A stretch of 64,000 nucleotides of DNA from Ruegeria atlantica (GCA_013032095.1 WQBJ01000019.1:21162-85161); one strand, 5' to 3'. Shown: positions 44,216 through 54,181, counted from the first letter of the stretch. A program made the numbers and translations. Notes: generated from the letters alone by a model not told the origin.

Positions 44216-45904
44216 TTATGGTCGAGGTGGTTTATCCTTGCCGACAATATCCTCGAAAGGTCGAGCCTTGCGTCCGCGATACTTGATGGTCAGGTCCAGA
44301 GGGATATCATTCTCGTCATATACCCCGATAACAATGCCCCTGCCCCGGCTTTTTGTCCGCATTTCGATCAGTTGCTGTTCCGATCGCGTCGTGCGTTGCG
44401 CGGGGCGGCGGGTCCAGGCGAAAAGGTGATCGTACATCTCGGCAATGACGTCCGCATGCTCGTCGCTACTGCCCAAATCATTCAACTCGTCCGGATCATT
44501 CTCCAGATCAAACAAAAGAGGCCGGTGGTCGCCTTCGCAATGGATCAGCTTCCATTTCTTGTTGGCAACCATGAACATGACCGCATCGCGGACCGAGGCA
44601 TTCAGCGCGTCGGCAATCGGTGAGGCGGAATAGTCATATTCGCTGATCACCACATCGCGGGGCGTCTCCTCTTGCTGCCCATACAGGATGGGCAACAGGG
44701 AATGTCCTTCGAGGATATGTGAAGCCACCTCACCCCCGGCGAGATCTACAAATGTCGGTGCAAGGTCTATGGACTCGACCAGCGTGTCACTGACCGTGCC
44801 ACGGGTTGCATCGGCTTCGGGAGACGGGTCATAGATGATCAACGGCACCTTGGTCGAAGCGTCATGGAAGAACGTCTTCTCCCCCATCCAGTGATCGCCC
44901 AGAAAATCACCGTGGTCCGAGGTCAGCACGATCATCGTGTCCTCCATCCGACCGGTTTTCTCCATCCAGTCGAACAGGCGACCCATTTGATCGTCGGCCT
45001 GTTTGATCAAGCCCATATAGGCCGGGATCACAGCTTCTCGCACATCCTGACGCGAGAATGTCTGACCAATTCTCGTTTCCCTGAACGCCCGGAGCACCGG
45101 ATGCGCATTCTGACGCTCTGCATCGGATCGAACCACTGGCAGCACGTGCTCGGGCCCATACATCGAGGCATAAGGTTCGGGCACGATGTAGGGCCAGTGT
45201 GGCTTGATGAAACTCAGATGGCAGCACCACGGACCATCGTTTTTCTCCATGAACTCGATGCCGCGTCCAGTTAGGTATGGGGTTTCGCTGTCTTCTTCAG
45301 CAATATTTGCCGCCTCGGAAGAGTTTTTCAGGAACCAGCCAGACAAAACATTGCCGTCCGCATCCAGCCCTGAATTCGCAAAATCGTGCCACGGGTTGTC
45401 GCTCTCATACCCTTTGTCGGAAAGGTATCTGTTATACGCCTTCGCACCATCCGGGTCGTAAAACCCATCCGGCCCCTCGGGGCGCATCCCGTCGTCACGT
45501 TCGAACACGTCGAAGCCGCATTCTGCCACGCGGGCGCCGATCAGGCTGTCAGGCTCCAGCCCCAGCCGTGCCATTCCTTCGGCATCCGCCTTCATATGGG
45601 TCTTGCCGACCAGCCAGCAATCCATCCCGGCTTTACGTAGATGATCGCCCATCGTCATCTCTCCCACTTTCAGCGGGATACCATTCCAAGACGCGCCATG
45701 AGAATGCACATAGCGCCCGGTGTAGGTGGACATGCGTGAACTGCCGCAGATCGGGGATTGGATGTATGCACGATTGAACCGCACGCCGCGAGAGGCCATG
45801 CGGTCAATGTTCGGAGTGTGCAGATGCGGGTGGCCGTAACAGCTCAGGTAATCCCAGCGCAACTGGTCGAACATTATGAACAGGATGTTTCTGGCTTTGG
45901 CCAA
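44216..45904 (-). CDS. Sulfatase/alkaline phosphatase superfamily hydrolase, phosphonate monoester hydrolase-like
   Basis: 562 residues, no signal peptide. The N-terminus (NILFIMFDQLRWDYLSCYGH with metal-binding aspartate) and the late SDHGDFLGDHWMGEK metal site belong to the sulfatase fold; overall layout and size follow the phosphonate monoester hydrolases. The nucleophile motif is CGSSRMSTYTGR: the cysteine expected to become formylglycine is present, but the usual CxPxR or CxAxR is CxSxR. It may act on phosphonate or phosphate diesters, or sulfate esters, in the cytoplasm. PhnY is in the same window, 41 kb away, so a phosphonate link is possible but weak. Single gene, upstream of gpmI on the same strand with a 90-base gap. 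Confidence 0.8.
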   Translation of the reverse strand: MAKARNILFIMFDQLRWDYLSCYGHPHLHTPNIDRMASRGVRFNRAYIQSPICGSSRMSTYTGRYVHSHGASWNGIPLKVGEMTMGDHLRKAGMDCWLVGKTHMKADAEGMARLGLEPDSLIGARVAECGFDVFERDDGMRPEGPDGFYDPDGAKAYNRYLSDKGYESDNPWHDFANSGLDADGNVLSGWFLKNSSEAANIAEEDSETPYLTGRGIEFMEKNDGPWCCHLSFIKPHWPYIVPEPYASMYGPEHVLPVVRSDAERQNAHPVLRAFRETRIGQTFSRQDVREAVIPAYMGLIKQADDQMGRLFDWMEKTGRMEDTMIVLTSDHGDFLGDHWMGEKTFFHDASTKVPLIIYDPSPEADATRGTVSDTLVESIDLAPTFVDLAGGEVASHILEGHSLLPILYGQQEETPRDVVISEYDYSASPIADALNASVRDAVMFMVANKKWKLIHCEGDHRPLLFDLENDPDELNDLGSSDEHADVIAEMYDHLFAWTRRPAQRTTRSEQQLIEMRTKSRGRGIVIGVYDENDIPLDLTIKYRGRKARPFEDIVGKDKPPRP

Positions 45905-45967
45905 CGCGGTGCCCCCCTTTGGTTAGGGCCTTTGTTAGCCAATTCCCGACCTGTAGCGAAGCGTAAA

Positions 45968-46210
45968 TTACGCTTCCGCCTGACGCTCCATCTGATCCAG
46001 CATCTTCTTGGCGCGTTTGCATTGCAACTGGTCACGCAATGGGCTGTTGGGGTCTACATCCTTTTTGCAGACCACGCACTTGTCTGCACCCGAGATCGCG
46101 TTCAATCCACCGCAGCTGCCCTTGATGTTCTTGCCCATCAACATGACCCCAAGGGACATGCCAACCACAATGATCAGCAGCAAGATAAAGGCCAGAATAA
46201 AAGTGCTCAT
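45968..46210 (-). CDS. nqrM: Na+-NQR maturation protein NqrM
   Basis: 80 residues. One membrane segment (about 5-27, FILAFILLLIIVVGMSLGVML) followed by the four-cysteine pattern GSCGG...CVVCKK...C that defines NqrM (DUF539). It delivers iron for the membrane-embedded iron centre between NqrD and NqrE. It follows apbE after 15 bases, and the nqrABCDEF operon lies only 3.5 kb away on the same strand, so the context is consistent. Confidence 0.92.
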   Translation of the reverse strand: MSTFILAFILLLIIVVGMSLGVMLMGKNIKGSCGGLNAISGADKCVVCKKDVDPNSPLRDQLQCKRAKKMLDQMERQAEA

Positions 46211-46225
46211 CGTGGTTCCTACCAG

Positions 46226-47251
46226 TCAGTTGGTGCCAAGCGCGTCTTTGAACGCAGTGCTGTGTACCGTGATATAGGCGTCTTCGCCACCTGTCACATC
46301 CCGCGAGATGAAATACACGGCAAGTTTATGCTTTTCAGCCAGTTCCAGGCCCTTTTCCTGGCCCAGAGCCAGCATCGCAGTGGCCCACGCATCCGCCATC
46401 ATCGCATTGTCGGCCAAAACTGTGACCGAGGTGGTCCGATGCGTGATCGGGCGACCGGTCGTTGGGTCGATAATATGAGAATACCGCGCACCGTCCTGTT
46501 CGAAGAAATTCTTGTAGTCGCCCGAGCTTGCCATGCCCAGATCGCTCACCGAGACGATCAACTGCGGAGATTGCGCGCCCGCTTGCGGTTTTTCAATACC
46601 GATGCGCCATGCCTCGCCCTTGTCGTTCTGGCCCATGGTAACCAGATCGCCGCCGATCTCGACCAAATAGTTTTCGATCCCGGCTTCGCGCAAGGTTTCC
46701 GCCACCGCATCAATTCCATACCCTTTGGCAATGGCGGACAGGTTGATCCCGACGCTGGCGTCAGATTTGGTCAGCGTTCCGGCCTCAGCGTCCAATGTCA
46801 GCAGTCGATTCTGGCCTACACCTTCCAGAGCGGCCTGAATATCTGCCTCCGAAGGAACGGGTTCCTCTGGAGTGCGCGGACCAAAGCCCCACAGCTCGAT
46901 CAGCGGACCGAGGGTGACGTCAAATGTACCGTCGGTCTTGTCATGCACGTCATTCGCGGCTTCCATCACCTGAGCGAATTCTGCGGAGATCGGCATCGGA
47001 TCGGTACTGGTCGCAGCCGAGAAGGTCGACACCTCCGAATTCGGATCCCAGTTGGACATCTTGGCATTGACCTCGGCCAAAGTCTCTTCGACCGAAGCGG
47101 CAAGGGCGTTTTCGTCCAGGTCTTCACCAATCGCGGTGATATTGAAGGTCGTTCCCATCGTCTCGCCCGAAAGGCGAACCACTTCTGGTTCCTTATCGAA
47201 CAGGCAGCCGGATAGAATTGAGGCGAAAGCCAGCACAGGCACAAGACGCAT
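46226..47251 (-). CDS. apbE: FAD:protein FMN transferase (ApbE)
   Basis: 341 residues. A lipoprotein signal (MRLVPVLAFASILSGC, lipobox cysteine at 16) places it on the periplasmic side. ApbE landmarks are RLSGETMGTTFNITAIG, FDVTLGPLIELWGFG, VGINLSAIAKGYGID, NYLVEIGGDLVTMG and the Mg2+ site around DPTTGRPI and VLADNAMMADAWATAM. It attaches FMN covalently to the threonines of NqrB and NqrC. The ATG at 47251 gives the lipoprotein N-terminus; the frame is open further upstream without coding character. It lies next to nqrM and is separated from nqrF by two plus-strand genes. Confidence 0.93.
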   Translation of the reverse strand: MRLVPVLAFASILSGCLFDKEPEVVRLSGETMGTTFNITAIGEDLDENALAASVEETLAEVNAKMSNWDPNSEVSTFSAATSTDPMPISAEFAQVMEAANDVHDKTDGTFDVTLGPLIELWGFGPRTPEEPVPSEADIQAALEGVGQNRLLTLDAEAGTLTKSDASVGINLSAIAKGYGIDAVAETLREAGIENYLVEIGGDLVTMGQNDKGEAWRIGIEKPQAGAQSPQLIVSVSDLGMASSGDYKNFFEQDGARYSHIIDPTTGRPITHRTTSVTVLADNAMMADAWATAMLALGQEKGLELAEKHKLAVYFISRDVTGGEDAYITVHSTAFKDALGTN

Positions 47252-47315
47252 TGGGGTCTCCTGGAAAATCTGTGCCCGGCATATGCCAGCCACCCCTGTC
47301 AGAGTCAAACCGGCA

Positions 47316-47501
47316 TCAGAGCTTGAGCGGCATAAAGCCCAGCACCAAAAGACCAATCGCCGCTGGCACCCCAAACAGCCATGCGCGTTTCTGCCACCCC
47401 GGCGGCTGCTGTTTCCAGGCCTTGCGGAAATTATGACCGCACACCACCACGAAAAAGAAAATCAAAGCAGCGATTGGTGGCGTAAGATACAAATCGTTCA
47501 A
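47316..47501 (-). CDS. Small membrane protein upstream of apbE
   Basis: 61 residues from a TTG start (no other start is in frame before a stop). Two hydrophobic segments (PPIAALIFFFVVVCGHNF and GVPAAIGLLVLGFMPL) separated by a basic loop (RKAWKQQPPGWQKR) give a clear two-pass membrane protein. Its position 64 bases before apbE on the same strand suggests it belongs to the Nqr accessory group, but I recognise no family and the start codon is weak. Confidence 0.5.
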   Translation of the reverse strand: MNDLYLTPPIAALIFFFVVVCGHNFRKAWKQQPPGWQKRAWLFGVPAAIGLLVLGFMPLKL

Positions 47502-47625
47502 AAGCTTAAGGTTCCGTTAGTGGCCGGTGAATTTTGCCGAGCAGCGCAATTGCACCCTATACAGGTCGTTTAGCTGCGCTAAGGTGAAAGGGAAAGACTT
47601 TGCAATAACCATAAGGAGATTGCCC

Positions 47626-48150
47626 ATGGCCCCAACCTCTTACCAATCCCCGTCGCGCGGTGATAAGGCTGACAAGACTACGTACAGCCAATCGACAGAG
47701 TCGAACCTGTCGCACTCACAGACAACCGTCGCCAAACTGCTGGACGGCAAAGGGGATGCGGTGTTTTCGGTGCGCCCGAATGATACGATCCACTCGGTCG
47801 TCAATACGCTCAAGGAAAAGCGGATTGGCGCCGTCCTCGTGACCGATCAAAATGGCAGCTTGCAGGGCATTCTGTCCGAACGTGACATCGTGCGGCGCAT
47901 GGCGGATACGCCGGGTCAAACCCTGCCGCAATCGGTAGAGGATCTGATGACCCGTGAGGTTAAGACTTGCTCGCCAGATGATCTGCTGAACGAAGTCCTG
48001 AAAGCCATGACCGACGGTCGTTTTCGCCACATGCCCGTCTTGCGGGATGGCAACCTGTGCGGCGTGATCACTATCGGTGACGTGGTACATTTCCGCTTGA
48101 AAGAGCTGGAATACGAAGCGCTTCGCATGAAGCAGATGATCGTCGGCTGA
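47626..48150 (+). CDS. CBS domain protein
   Basis: 174 residues from an ATG with a perfect AAGGAG site seven bases upstream. The N-terminal 35 residues are polar and disordered; two CBS motifs follow (SVRPNDTIHSVVNTLKEKRI with VLVTDQNGSLQGILSERDI, and VKTCSPDDLLNEVLKAM with MPVLRDGNLCGVITIGDV). CBS pairs bind adenine nucleotides such as AMP, ATP or NADH. Stand-alone proteins of this type act as energy sensors, but the partner is unknown. It is divergent from the apbE group. Confidence 0.87.
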   Translation: MAPTSYQSPSRGDKADKTTYSQSTESNLSHSQTTVAKLLDGKGDAVFSVRPNDTIHSVVNTLKEKRIGAVLVTDQNGSLQGILSERDIVRRMADTPGQTLPQSVEDLMTREVKTCSPDDLLNEVLKAMTDGRFRHMPVLRDGNLCGVITIGDVVHFRLKELEYEALRMKQMIVG

Positions 48151-48234
48151 ACGGATTCTCGGAAAATCCCCTTGACCTTGGCTCGGCGACAGTATCCCTG
48201 ATGCATCAAAGACTGCGTCAAGGTCGAGGGATGA

Positions 48235-48351
48235 ATGAAACGTGTTCTGGTGACAGACACCGCGAGACTAAATGGTTTCCATCTGAAAAATCTTCTGCTC
48301 TCCGAGGGCGGGCTTGGCTCTGGAGATTGCCCGAGGTGTTCTGATGTTTGA
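48235..48351 (+). pseudogene. Truncated start of an NAD-dependent epimerase gene
   Basis: A 38-codon frame with a GAGGG ribosome site begins [20 protein letters not shown]; this matches the opening strand-turn-helix of sugar epimerases (usually MKRxLVTGTAGFIGFHLAKLLL) with the GxxGxxG loop mutated (TGTAGFIG to TDTARLNG). It then loses similarity after about 26 codons and stops at 48349-48351, overlapping the ATG of the sugar dehydrogenase gene. It looks like the remains of a UDP-sugar 4-epimerase gene that preceded the dehydrogenase, now reduced to a leader. Translation may still couple to the next gene. Confidence 0.6.
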
Positions 48352-49627
48352 AACCAACCCGAATAATCGTCGGATTGCTGTGATCGGTCTGGGTTATGTC
48401 GGCCTACCGCTGGCAGCAGCGTTCGGCAAGATTGGCTCGGTGGTCGGTTACGATATTAACCCGTCCCGGATTGCGGCCTTGCGCGCGGGGCATGATGCAA
48501 CGCAAGAGGTCGAGTCTGATGATCTGGCTGCTGCGGCTGGGTTGGCCTTCACAACTGATCTAGCCGAACTGGCGGCCTGCGATACCTATATCGTGACCGT
48601 GCCAACGCCGATCACAGCGGGAAAGCAACCGGATCTTTCACCGTTGCTCAGCGCGTCCAAAATGGTTGGTGAATTGCTGAAACCGGGTGACCTGGTAATC
48701 TATGAGTCCACAGTTTACCCCGGCGCAACCGAAGAAGACTGCGTGCCGGTTCTTGAGCAGGCCTCGGGACTGACATTCAACACGGATTTCTTCGCGGGCT
48801 ACAGCCCTGAGCGGATTAATCCAGGCGACAAAAAGCACAGGATTTCCGATATCTGCAAGGTGACCTCGGGATCAACGCCCGAAGTGGCCGATCTGGTGGA
48901 CGCGCTTTATGCACGGATCATCAACGCCGGGACCCATAAAGCCGAAAGCATCCGCGTGGCTGAGGCTGCGAAGGTCATCGAAAACACGCAACGCGACTTG
49001 AACATCGCGCTGGTTAACGAGCTGGCGATGATCTTTGGACGAATGGATATCGACACCGAGGCCGTTCTGAGGGCCGCTGGCACAAAATGGAATTTTCTAC
49101 CCTTCCGCCCTGGGCTGGTCGGTGGGCATTGCATCGGCGTTGACCCTTACTACCTCACCCACAAAGCCGAGGCAGTCGGCCACCATCCACAGATCATTCT
49201 GGCCGGGCGGCGTTTGAATGACAGCATGGGCGGGTATGTCGTCTCGCAGCTGGTCAAACGGATGATGCGGGATGGCATCAACGTGGCTTGTGCCCGTGTG
49301 CTCGTCATGGGGCTGACGTTCAAGGAAAACTGCCCTGACCTGCGAAATACCCGTGTGGTCGATATCATCGAAGAACTAAAGGATTACGGGATCACGGTCG
49401 ATGTCTACGACCCCCATGCCGACAGTCAGGCAGCCCAGGCGGAATATGGGATTTCTTTGATCGAAGAGCCGCAACCTGGTGCCTATGACGGCGTGGTTCT
49501 CGCCGTGGCACATCGAGAATTCAAAGCGCTCGACCCGGTACAAATCCGGTCCTACGGCAAGGAGCAATCGGTGCTTTACGACGTGAAGTCCTGCTTACCC
49601 AAAGAAGCCAGCGACTTGCGGCTTTAA
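48344..49627 (+). CDS. tviB: UDP-N-acetylglucosamine-type nucleotide sugar dehydrogenase (TviB-like)
   Basis: 427 residues. Rossmann motif [20 protein letters not shown], the [18 protein letters not shown] segment, [15 protein letters not shown], the [19 protein letters not shown] helix and the catalytic cysteine in [15 protein letters not shown]; the C-terminal UDP-binding domain ends in [16 protein letters not shown]. The likeness to TviB/WbpO-type enzymes is close along the whole chain. It oxidises C6 of UDP-HexNAc to the uronic acid for polysaccharide synthesis. GAGG precedes the ATG at 48344. No other polysaccharide genes are nearby, except the broken epimerase start directly upstream. 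It sits inside the nqr neighbourhood on the opposite strand. Confidence 0.87.
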   Translation: MFETNPNNRRIAVIGLGYVGLPLAAAFGKIGSVVGYDINPSRIAALRAGHDATQEVESDDLAAAAGLAFTTDLAELAACDTYIVTVPTPITAGKQPDLSPLLSASKMVGELLKPGDLVIYESTVYPGATEEDCVPVLEQASGLTFNTDFFAGYSPERINPGDKKHRISDICKVTSGSTPEVADLVDALYARIINAGTHKAESIRVAEAAKVIENTQRDLNIALVNELAMIFGRMDIDTEAVLRAAGTKWNFLPFRPGLVGGHCIGVDPYYLTHKAEAVGHHPQIILAGRRLNDSMGGYVVSQLVKRMMRDGINVACARVLVMGLTFKENCPDLRNTRVVDIIEELKDYGITVDVYDPHADSQAAQAEYGISLIEEPQPGAYDGVVLAVAHREFKALDPVQIRSYGKEQSVLYDVKSCLPKEASDLRL

Positions 49628-49658
49628 AAAAGCCGGCGCGTTTGGCGCCGGTTTTTTT
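49626..49658. terminator. Bidirectional terminator between tviB-like gene and nqrF
   Basis: Stem CCGGCGC (49633-49639), loop GTTTG, GCGCCGG (49645-49651) with a run of A before and seven T after. It serves the plus-strand dehydrogenase and the minus-strand nqr operon, which ends at 49665. Confidence 0.9.
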
Positions 49659-49664
49659 AGTTTC

Positions 49665-50888
49665 TCACCCGCCGAAATCGTCGAGCATGATGTCTTCGCG
49701 GTCTACGCCCAGATCCAGCAGCATGTTGATGACCGACTGGTTCATGATTGGCGGACCACACATGTAGAACTCGCAATCCTCAGGTGCAGGGTGGTTCTTG
49801 AGGTACTCTTCGAACAGAACATTGTGGATGAAGCCGGTATAGCCTTTCCAATCGTCCTCGGGCTGTGCGTCCGACAAGGCCACGTGCCATTCGAAATTGT
49901 CGAACTCTTCGGCCAACTGGTCAAAGTCTTCTACGAAGAACATTTCTTTCTTCGAGCGCGCGCCATACCAGAAGCTGATCTTGCGGTTGCGGTTCTCAAG
50001 ACGTTTGAGCTGATCGAAGATGTGACTGCGCATCGGTGCCATACCGGCGCCACCGCCGATGAAGACCATCTCTTTCTCGGTCTCCCGGGCGAAGAATTCG
50101 CCAAACGGACCTGAGATCGTCACCTTATCGCCCGGCTTCAGGTTGAAGATGTAAGATGACATCTGTCCCGGAGGGATACCTTCCGAACCCGGTGGCGGCG
50201 AAGCGACCCGGACGTTCAGCATGATCATGCCCTTTTCGTCCGGATAGTTGGCCATCGAATATGCGCGTTCAATCGGCTCGTTTACCACGGATTTGTATTG
50301 CCACAGATTGAAGCGATCCCAATCTTCACGATACTCTTCTTCCACATCGAAATCGGTATAGGACAGCTGGTGTGCTGGGGCTTCGATCTGGATGTAGCCA
50401 CCCGCGCGGAAGTTCACATCCTCGCCTTCCGGCAGATCCAACGTCAGCGCCTTGATGAAGGTCGCCACGTTCTCGTTGGAGCGGACGGTGCATTCCCATT
50501 TCTTGACACCAAAGACCTCTTCGGGGACTTCGATCTCCATGTCTTGCTTTACAGCGACCTGACACGACAGACGGTCACCGCAGGCAGCTTCGCGCTTGGT
50601 GATGTGGCTTTCCTCGGTGGGCAGAATTGACCCGCCACCCGAATGCACCTTCACCCGGCATTGCGCGCAGGTTCCGCCACCGCCACAAGCCGACGGGACG
50701 AAGAGTTTCTCGGCCGCCAGGGTCTGCAGCAGTTTGCCGCCGGCCGGAACCGAAACGGTTTTCTCACCGTTGATGGTGATGTTGACGTTCCCGGTCGACA
50801 CCAGGCGCGAGCGCGCGGCCATGATGATGGCAACCAGGCCCAGAACGATCAGGGTAAACAGGATTACGCCAAGGCTAAAAGTTTCCAT
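49665..50888 (-). CDS. nqrF: Na+-NQR subunit F (NADH dehydrogenase, 2Fe-2S and FAD)
   Basis: 407 residues. An N-terminal membrane anchor ([20 protein letters not shown]), a 2Fe-2S ferredoxin domain with [16 protein letters not shown] and a further cysteine in [10 protein letters not shown], an FAD domain with RAYSMANYP, and an NADH domain ([29 protein letters not shown]). It is the electron entry point of the sodium-pumping NADH:quinone reductase. Last gene of nqrABCDEF, 10 bases after nqrE, just before a terminator. Confidence 0.96.
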   Translation of the reverse strand: METFSLGVILFTLIVLGLVAIIMAARSRLVSTGNVNITINGEKTVSVPAGGKLLQTLAAEKLFVPSACGGGGTCAQCRVKVHSGGGSILPTEESHITKREAACGDRLSCQVAVKQDMEIEVPEEVFGVKKWECTVRSNENVATFIKALTLDLPEGEDVNFRAGGYIQIEAPAHQLSYTDFDVEEEYREDWDRFNLWQYKSVVNEPIERAYSMANYPDEKGMIMLNVRVASPPPGSEGIPPGQMSSYIFNLKPGDKVTISGPFGEFFARETEKEMVFIGGGAGMAPMRSHIFDQLKRLENRNRKISFWYGARSKKEMFFVEDFDQLAEEFDNFEWHVALSDAQPEDDWKGYTGFIHNVLFEEYLKNHPAPEDCEFYMCGPPIMNQSVINMLLDLGVDREDIMLDDFGG

Positions 50889-50898
50889 CGACGCCTCC

Positions 50899-51507
50899 TT
50901 ACAGTTTCACGCCCGAGAAGGACATGAAGGCCATCGCCATCAGTCCCGCGGTGATAAAGGTGATCCCCAGACCCTGCAGGCCGTCAGGAATATCCGAGTA
51001 CTTCAGCTTTTCGCGCACGCCCGCCATCGCGGTAATTGCCAGCGCCCAGCCAAAGCCGGAAGACAGACCATAGGTGGTGGCCTCAGCAAAGTTATAGTCG
51101 CGTTCCACCATGAACAGCGAACCACCCAGGATGGCGCAGTTCACCGTGATCAATGGCAAGAAGATCCCCAGCGCGTTGTAGAGCGGCGGGAAATACTTAT
51201 CCAAGATCATCTCGAGAATCTGAACCATCGCCGCGATCACGCCGATATACGAGATCAGGCCGAGGAAGGTCAGGTCCACATCCGGGAACCCGGCCCAGGA
51301 CAACGCACCCGGTTTGAGCAGGTAGTTCAGCAGCAGGTTGTTGGTGGGAACGGTGATGGCCTGTACGACCATAACCGAAATACCCAGACCCAGCGCGGTC
51401 GAAATCTTCTTGGACACGGCGATGAAAGTACACATCCCCAGGAAGAAGCTGAGCGCAAGGTTTTCGACAAAGATGGCCTTTACGGCCAGTGAGATCAGAC
51501 CTTCCAT
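50899..51507 (-). CDS. nqrE: Na+-NQR subunit E
   Basis: 202 residues, six membrane segments with the NqrE wording [25 protein letters not shown] at the start and [15 protein letters not shown] in the middle. The conserved cysteine in FLGMCTF and the one in NCAILGG are ligands of the membrane iron centre shared with NqrD. The start is next to the nqrD stop, one base overlapping at 51507. Inner membrane. Confidence 0.95.
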   Translation of the reverse strand: MEGLISLAVKAIFVENLALSFFLGMCTFIAVSKKISTALGLGISVMVVQAITVPTNNLLLNYLLKPGALSWAGFPDVDLTFLGLISYIGVIAAMVQILEMILDKYFPPLYNALGIFLPLITVNCAILGGSLFMVERDYNFAEATTYGLSSGFGWALAITAMAGVREKLKYSDIPDGLQGLGITFITAGLMAMAFMSFSGVKL

Positions 51508-52160
51508 CAGTGGGCCTCTACCTGCTGAATTTTGTATTCACGCTCTTCCACCTGGTTCGGCTTCCATGTGCGGAACGCCCAGATGATCAGACCGATGATA
51601 AAGAATGCCGACGGAGGCAGCAGCAGCATGCCGTTGGGCACATACCAGCCACCATTGTTGACCGTTTGCAGAATGGTGACACCGAACAGCGACCCAGCGC
51701 CGAACAGCTCACGAATGAAACCGACCAGCAGTAGGATCAGGCCATAGCCCATGCCGTTGCCCAAACCGTCGATAAAGGACGCGACCGGCGGGTTCTTCAT
51801 TGCAAATGCCTCGGCGCGGCCCATCACAATACAGTTGGTGATGATCAGACCGACGAATACCGACAAGGTCTTCGAGATCTCAAAGGCATAGGCCTTGAGG
51901 ACCTGATCCACCAGGATCACCAGCGAGGCGATGATCACCATTTGCACGATGATCCGGATCGAGCCAGGGATTTGGTTGCGCAGACACGAGATGAAAAAGG
52001 ACGAGAACGATGTCACAAATGTCACCGCCAGCGCCATCACGAAAGAAACCTGCAGCGACGAGGTCACCGCCAGAGCCGAACAGATACCCAGCACTTGCAG
52101 GGTGATCGGGTTGTTGTCGACAAGCGGGTCGACCAGCATCTCTTTTTTGGTCTGGGACAT
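51507..52160 (-). CDS. nqrD: Na+-NQR subunit D
   Basis: 217 residues with six membrane segments. Landmarks are [17 protein letters not shown] (iron-ligand cysteine), [17 protein letters not shown] and [21 protein letters not shown] (second cysteine). Starts on the last base of nqrC (TGATG), so the two are coupled, and ends at the nqrE start. It forms the antiparallel membrane pair with NqrE. Confidence 0.95.
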   Translation of the reverse strand: MSQTKKEMLVDPLVDNNPITLQVLGICSALAVTSSLQVSFVMALAVTFVTSFSSFFISCLRNQIPGSIRIIVQMVIIASLVILVDQVLKAYAFEISKTLSVFVGLIITNCIVMGRAEAFAMKNPPVASFIDGLGNGMGYGLILLLVGFIRELFGAGSLFGVTILQTVNNGGWYVPNGMLLLPPSAFFIIGLIIWAFRTWKPNQVEEREYKIQQVEAH

Positions 52161-52975
52161 CAGAGCTCTCCTGCTTGCAGCTTGGCCAGAAACGGAGCGT
52201 AGCCCGCATCGCCCATCCAGAATTTCACGAGGTTGTCGACACCAACCGAAGTCAGCGTGGCACCTGCCAGTGCGTCGACATAGAAATCGGGTCCTGCAGC
52301 CGGTTGAGACTTGGCGACGGTGATCTGCAGATCACCATTTTCGTCGCGCAACCGCTTGCCATTCCACAGCGCTTTCCAGCGCGGGTTGTCCACCTCGGCA
52401 CCCAGGCCCGGCGTTTCACCATGCTGATAGAACTGCAGGCCATAGATATCGTTGCCGTTGTTTTCCAGCGCGATAAATCCATAGAGAGTGGACCACAGGC
52501 CATAGCCGTGCAGCGGCAGGATCACCTTGTCCAGATCACCTACGTTGTCGCGCAACAGATAGATCACGCGGTATTTGGACTTGCGGCCAATACCTGCCGG
52601 GTCGTCATCCAACGCAACGCTCAGTTCAGGATCGCTGGCCGCGGCAATGTCGTCAAAGGTGGCCGGATCGAACTGATCGTCGACAAAATCGCCGGTGGAC
52701 AGTTCCAGCACGTGCGGCTCGAACGCAGCGAAGGCCTCGGATACATTGATGCCGGGTTCGTAGACGCCTGCCACCTGCAACACGTTGACCTGTTTGTCCT
52801 TCAGCGCGTTGGCTTGCTGTACAGGGCGCAAGCTAACAGCAGCCGAAGAAACGACCATCGAGGCAAGCAGGCAGACGGCAACGGCGACGAAAATCGTCTT
52901 GCCGACAGAATCCGGCGAAGCCGCCAGAAACTTGGCAATCGCGCCCTTGGGTTCTTGGGATTGCGTATCAGACAT
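52160..52975 (-). CDS. nqrC: Na+-NQR subunit C (covalent FMN)
   Basis: 271 residues. One N-terminal membrane segment ([23 protein letters not shown]) and a periplasmic FMN-binding domain with the flavinylation motif [15 protein letters not shown], where the threonine of GAT receives FMN from ApbE. The ATG at 52975 (MSDTQSQEP) lies eight bases inside the nqrB end and follows GGAGGG; the frame is open 13 codons further but those overlap nqrB more deeply. Confidence 0.94.
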   Translation of the reverse strand: MSDTQSQEPKGAIAKFLAASPDSVGKTIFVAVAVCLLASMVVSSAAVSLRPVQQANALKDKQVNVLQVAGVYEPGINVSEAFAAFEPHVLELSTGDFVDDQFDPATFDDIAAASDPELSVALDDDPAGIGRKSKYRVIYLLRDNVGDLDKVILPLHGYGLWSTLYGFIALENNGNDIYGLQFYQHGETPGLGAEVDNPRWKALWNGKRLRDENGDLQITVAKSQPAAGPDFYVDALAGATLTSVGVDNLVKFWMGDAGYAPFLAKLQAGEL

Positions 52976-54176
52976 GGCGACGCGCCCTCCGTTTGATGTT
53001 GGCCTGAACGACAAAATAGTCGATCAGCGGTGCAAAGACGTTGCCGAACAGGATGGCCAGCATCATGCCTTCCGGGAAAGCCGGGTTGAGGACACGGATC
53101 ATCACAACCATGACACCGATCAGCGCACCATAGATGTAACGACCCAAGTTGGTGTGGCTGGCCGAGACGGGCTCGGTCACCATGAAGGCCAGACCGAAGG
53201 CATAACCGCCGATTACAATGTGCCAGTACCACGGCATCGCGAACATTGGGTTGGTGTCCGATCCGATCAGGTTCAGCAGCAGGGTAAAGCCGATGGTACC
53301 CGCCAGACAGCCTACAATCAGGCGATAGTTTGCGATCCGAGTGGCCAGCAAGAAAGCCAGACCAATAATACAGGCGAGCGTCGAAGTCTCACCAAAACTG
53401 CCCTGCATGAAGCCCATAAAGGCATTCCACCAGGTCAAACCTTCAGCCGCCAGCGCTTGATAGCCCTCAGACGCTGAAACCGACAGCGCCGTCGCGCCCG
53501 AGAAACCGTCGACCGGAGTCCAGACCGTGTCGCCCGACATGTTTGCCGGATAGGCAAAGTACAGGAACGCCCGTCCCACCAGCGCCGGGTTGAGGAAGTT
53601 CTTGCCAGTGCCGCCAAAGACTTCCTTACCGATCACAACGCCGAAGATAATCCCCAGCGCAACCTGCCACAGCGGGGTCGTTGCCGGCATGATTAGCGTG
53701 TAAAGCATAGAGGTAACTAGGAAACCCTCGTTCACCTCATGCCCACGCACGGTTGCGAAGATGACTTCGAAGATACCGCCTGCAACCAAGGTTACGATGT
53801 AGATCGGCAGGAAGTACATCAACCCGTGCATCACATTGGCAAAAATGCTGCTTGGGTCCAGAGAAATCCCAAACGCCTGCAGAATGGCAATCCGCCATCC
53901 GGTCGCCGAGTCCGGCCCCAGCGCGGCAATTGCCGAGTTGGCCTGGTAGCCGGTATTGTACATCCCCCACAGGATACAGGGGATCGTCGCGATCACGACA
54001 TAGGTCATGATCCGCTTCATATCGACGAAGGACCGTGCATGCGGGGCTACAGTGGTGACGGTTTTCGGAGTGTAGATAAAGCTTTCCACCATCTCGTAGA
54101 TAGGGAAGAGCTTCTCGTACTTGCCGCCCTTGGTAAAGTTCGGCTCAATCCGATCGAAGAAGTTGCGCAAACCCAT
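52968..54176 (-). CDS. nqrB: Na+-NQR subunit B (covalent FMN, Na+ channel)
   Basis: 402 residues with about ten membrane segments and the FMN-attachment motif DGFSGATALSVSASEG (threonine of GAT). Other landmarks are VFGGTGKNFLNPALVGRAFLYFAYP and VNEGFLVTSMLYTLIMP. It carries riboflavin and covalent FMN and forms the sodium pathway. It is five bases after nqrA and overlaps nqrC by eight. Confidence 0.96.
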   Translation of the reverse strand: MGLRNFFDRIEPNFTKGGKYEKLFPIYEMVESFIYTPKTVTTVAPHARSFVDMKRIMTYVVIATIPCILWGMYNTGYQANSAIAALGPDSATGWRIAILQAFGISLDPSSIFANVMHGLMYFLPIYIVTLVAGGIFEVIFATVRGHEVNEGFLVTSMLYTLIMPATTPLWQVALGIIFGVVIGKEVFGGTGKNFLNPALVGRAFLYFAYPANMSGDTVWTPVDGFSGATALSVSASEGYQALAAEGLTWWNAFMGFMQGSFGETSTLACIIGLAFLLATRIANYRLIVGCLAGTIGFTLLLNLIGSDTNPMFAMPWYWHIVIGGYAFGLAFMVTEPVSASHTNLGRYIYGALIGVMVVMIRVLNPAFPEGMMLAILFGNVFAPLIDYFVVQANIKRRARRHV

Positions 54177-54181
54177 TTGGA

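Noticed and set aside
43127..44623. 498-codon plus-strand frame across gpmI and the sulfatase-family gene
   Set aside because: It runs antisense through two certain genes and across their intergenic gap; the product has no domain and a shadow-like composition.
45758..47215. 485-codon plus-strand frame across nqrM and apbE
   Set aside because: Antisense to three genes with clear family motifs; no coding character of its own.
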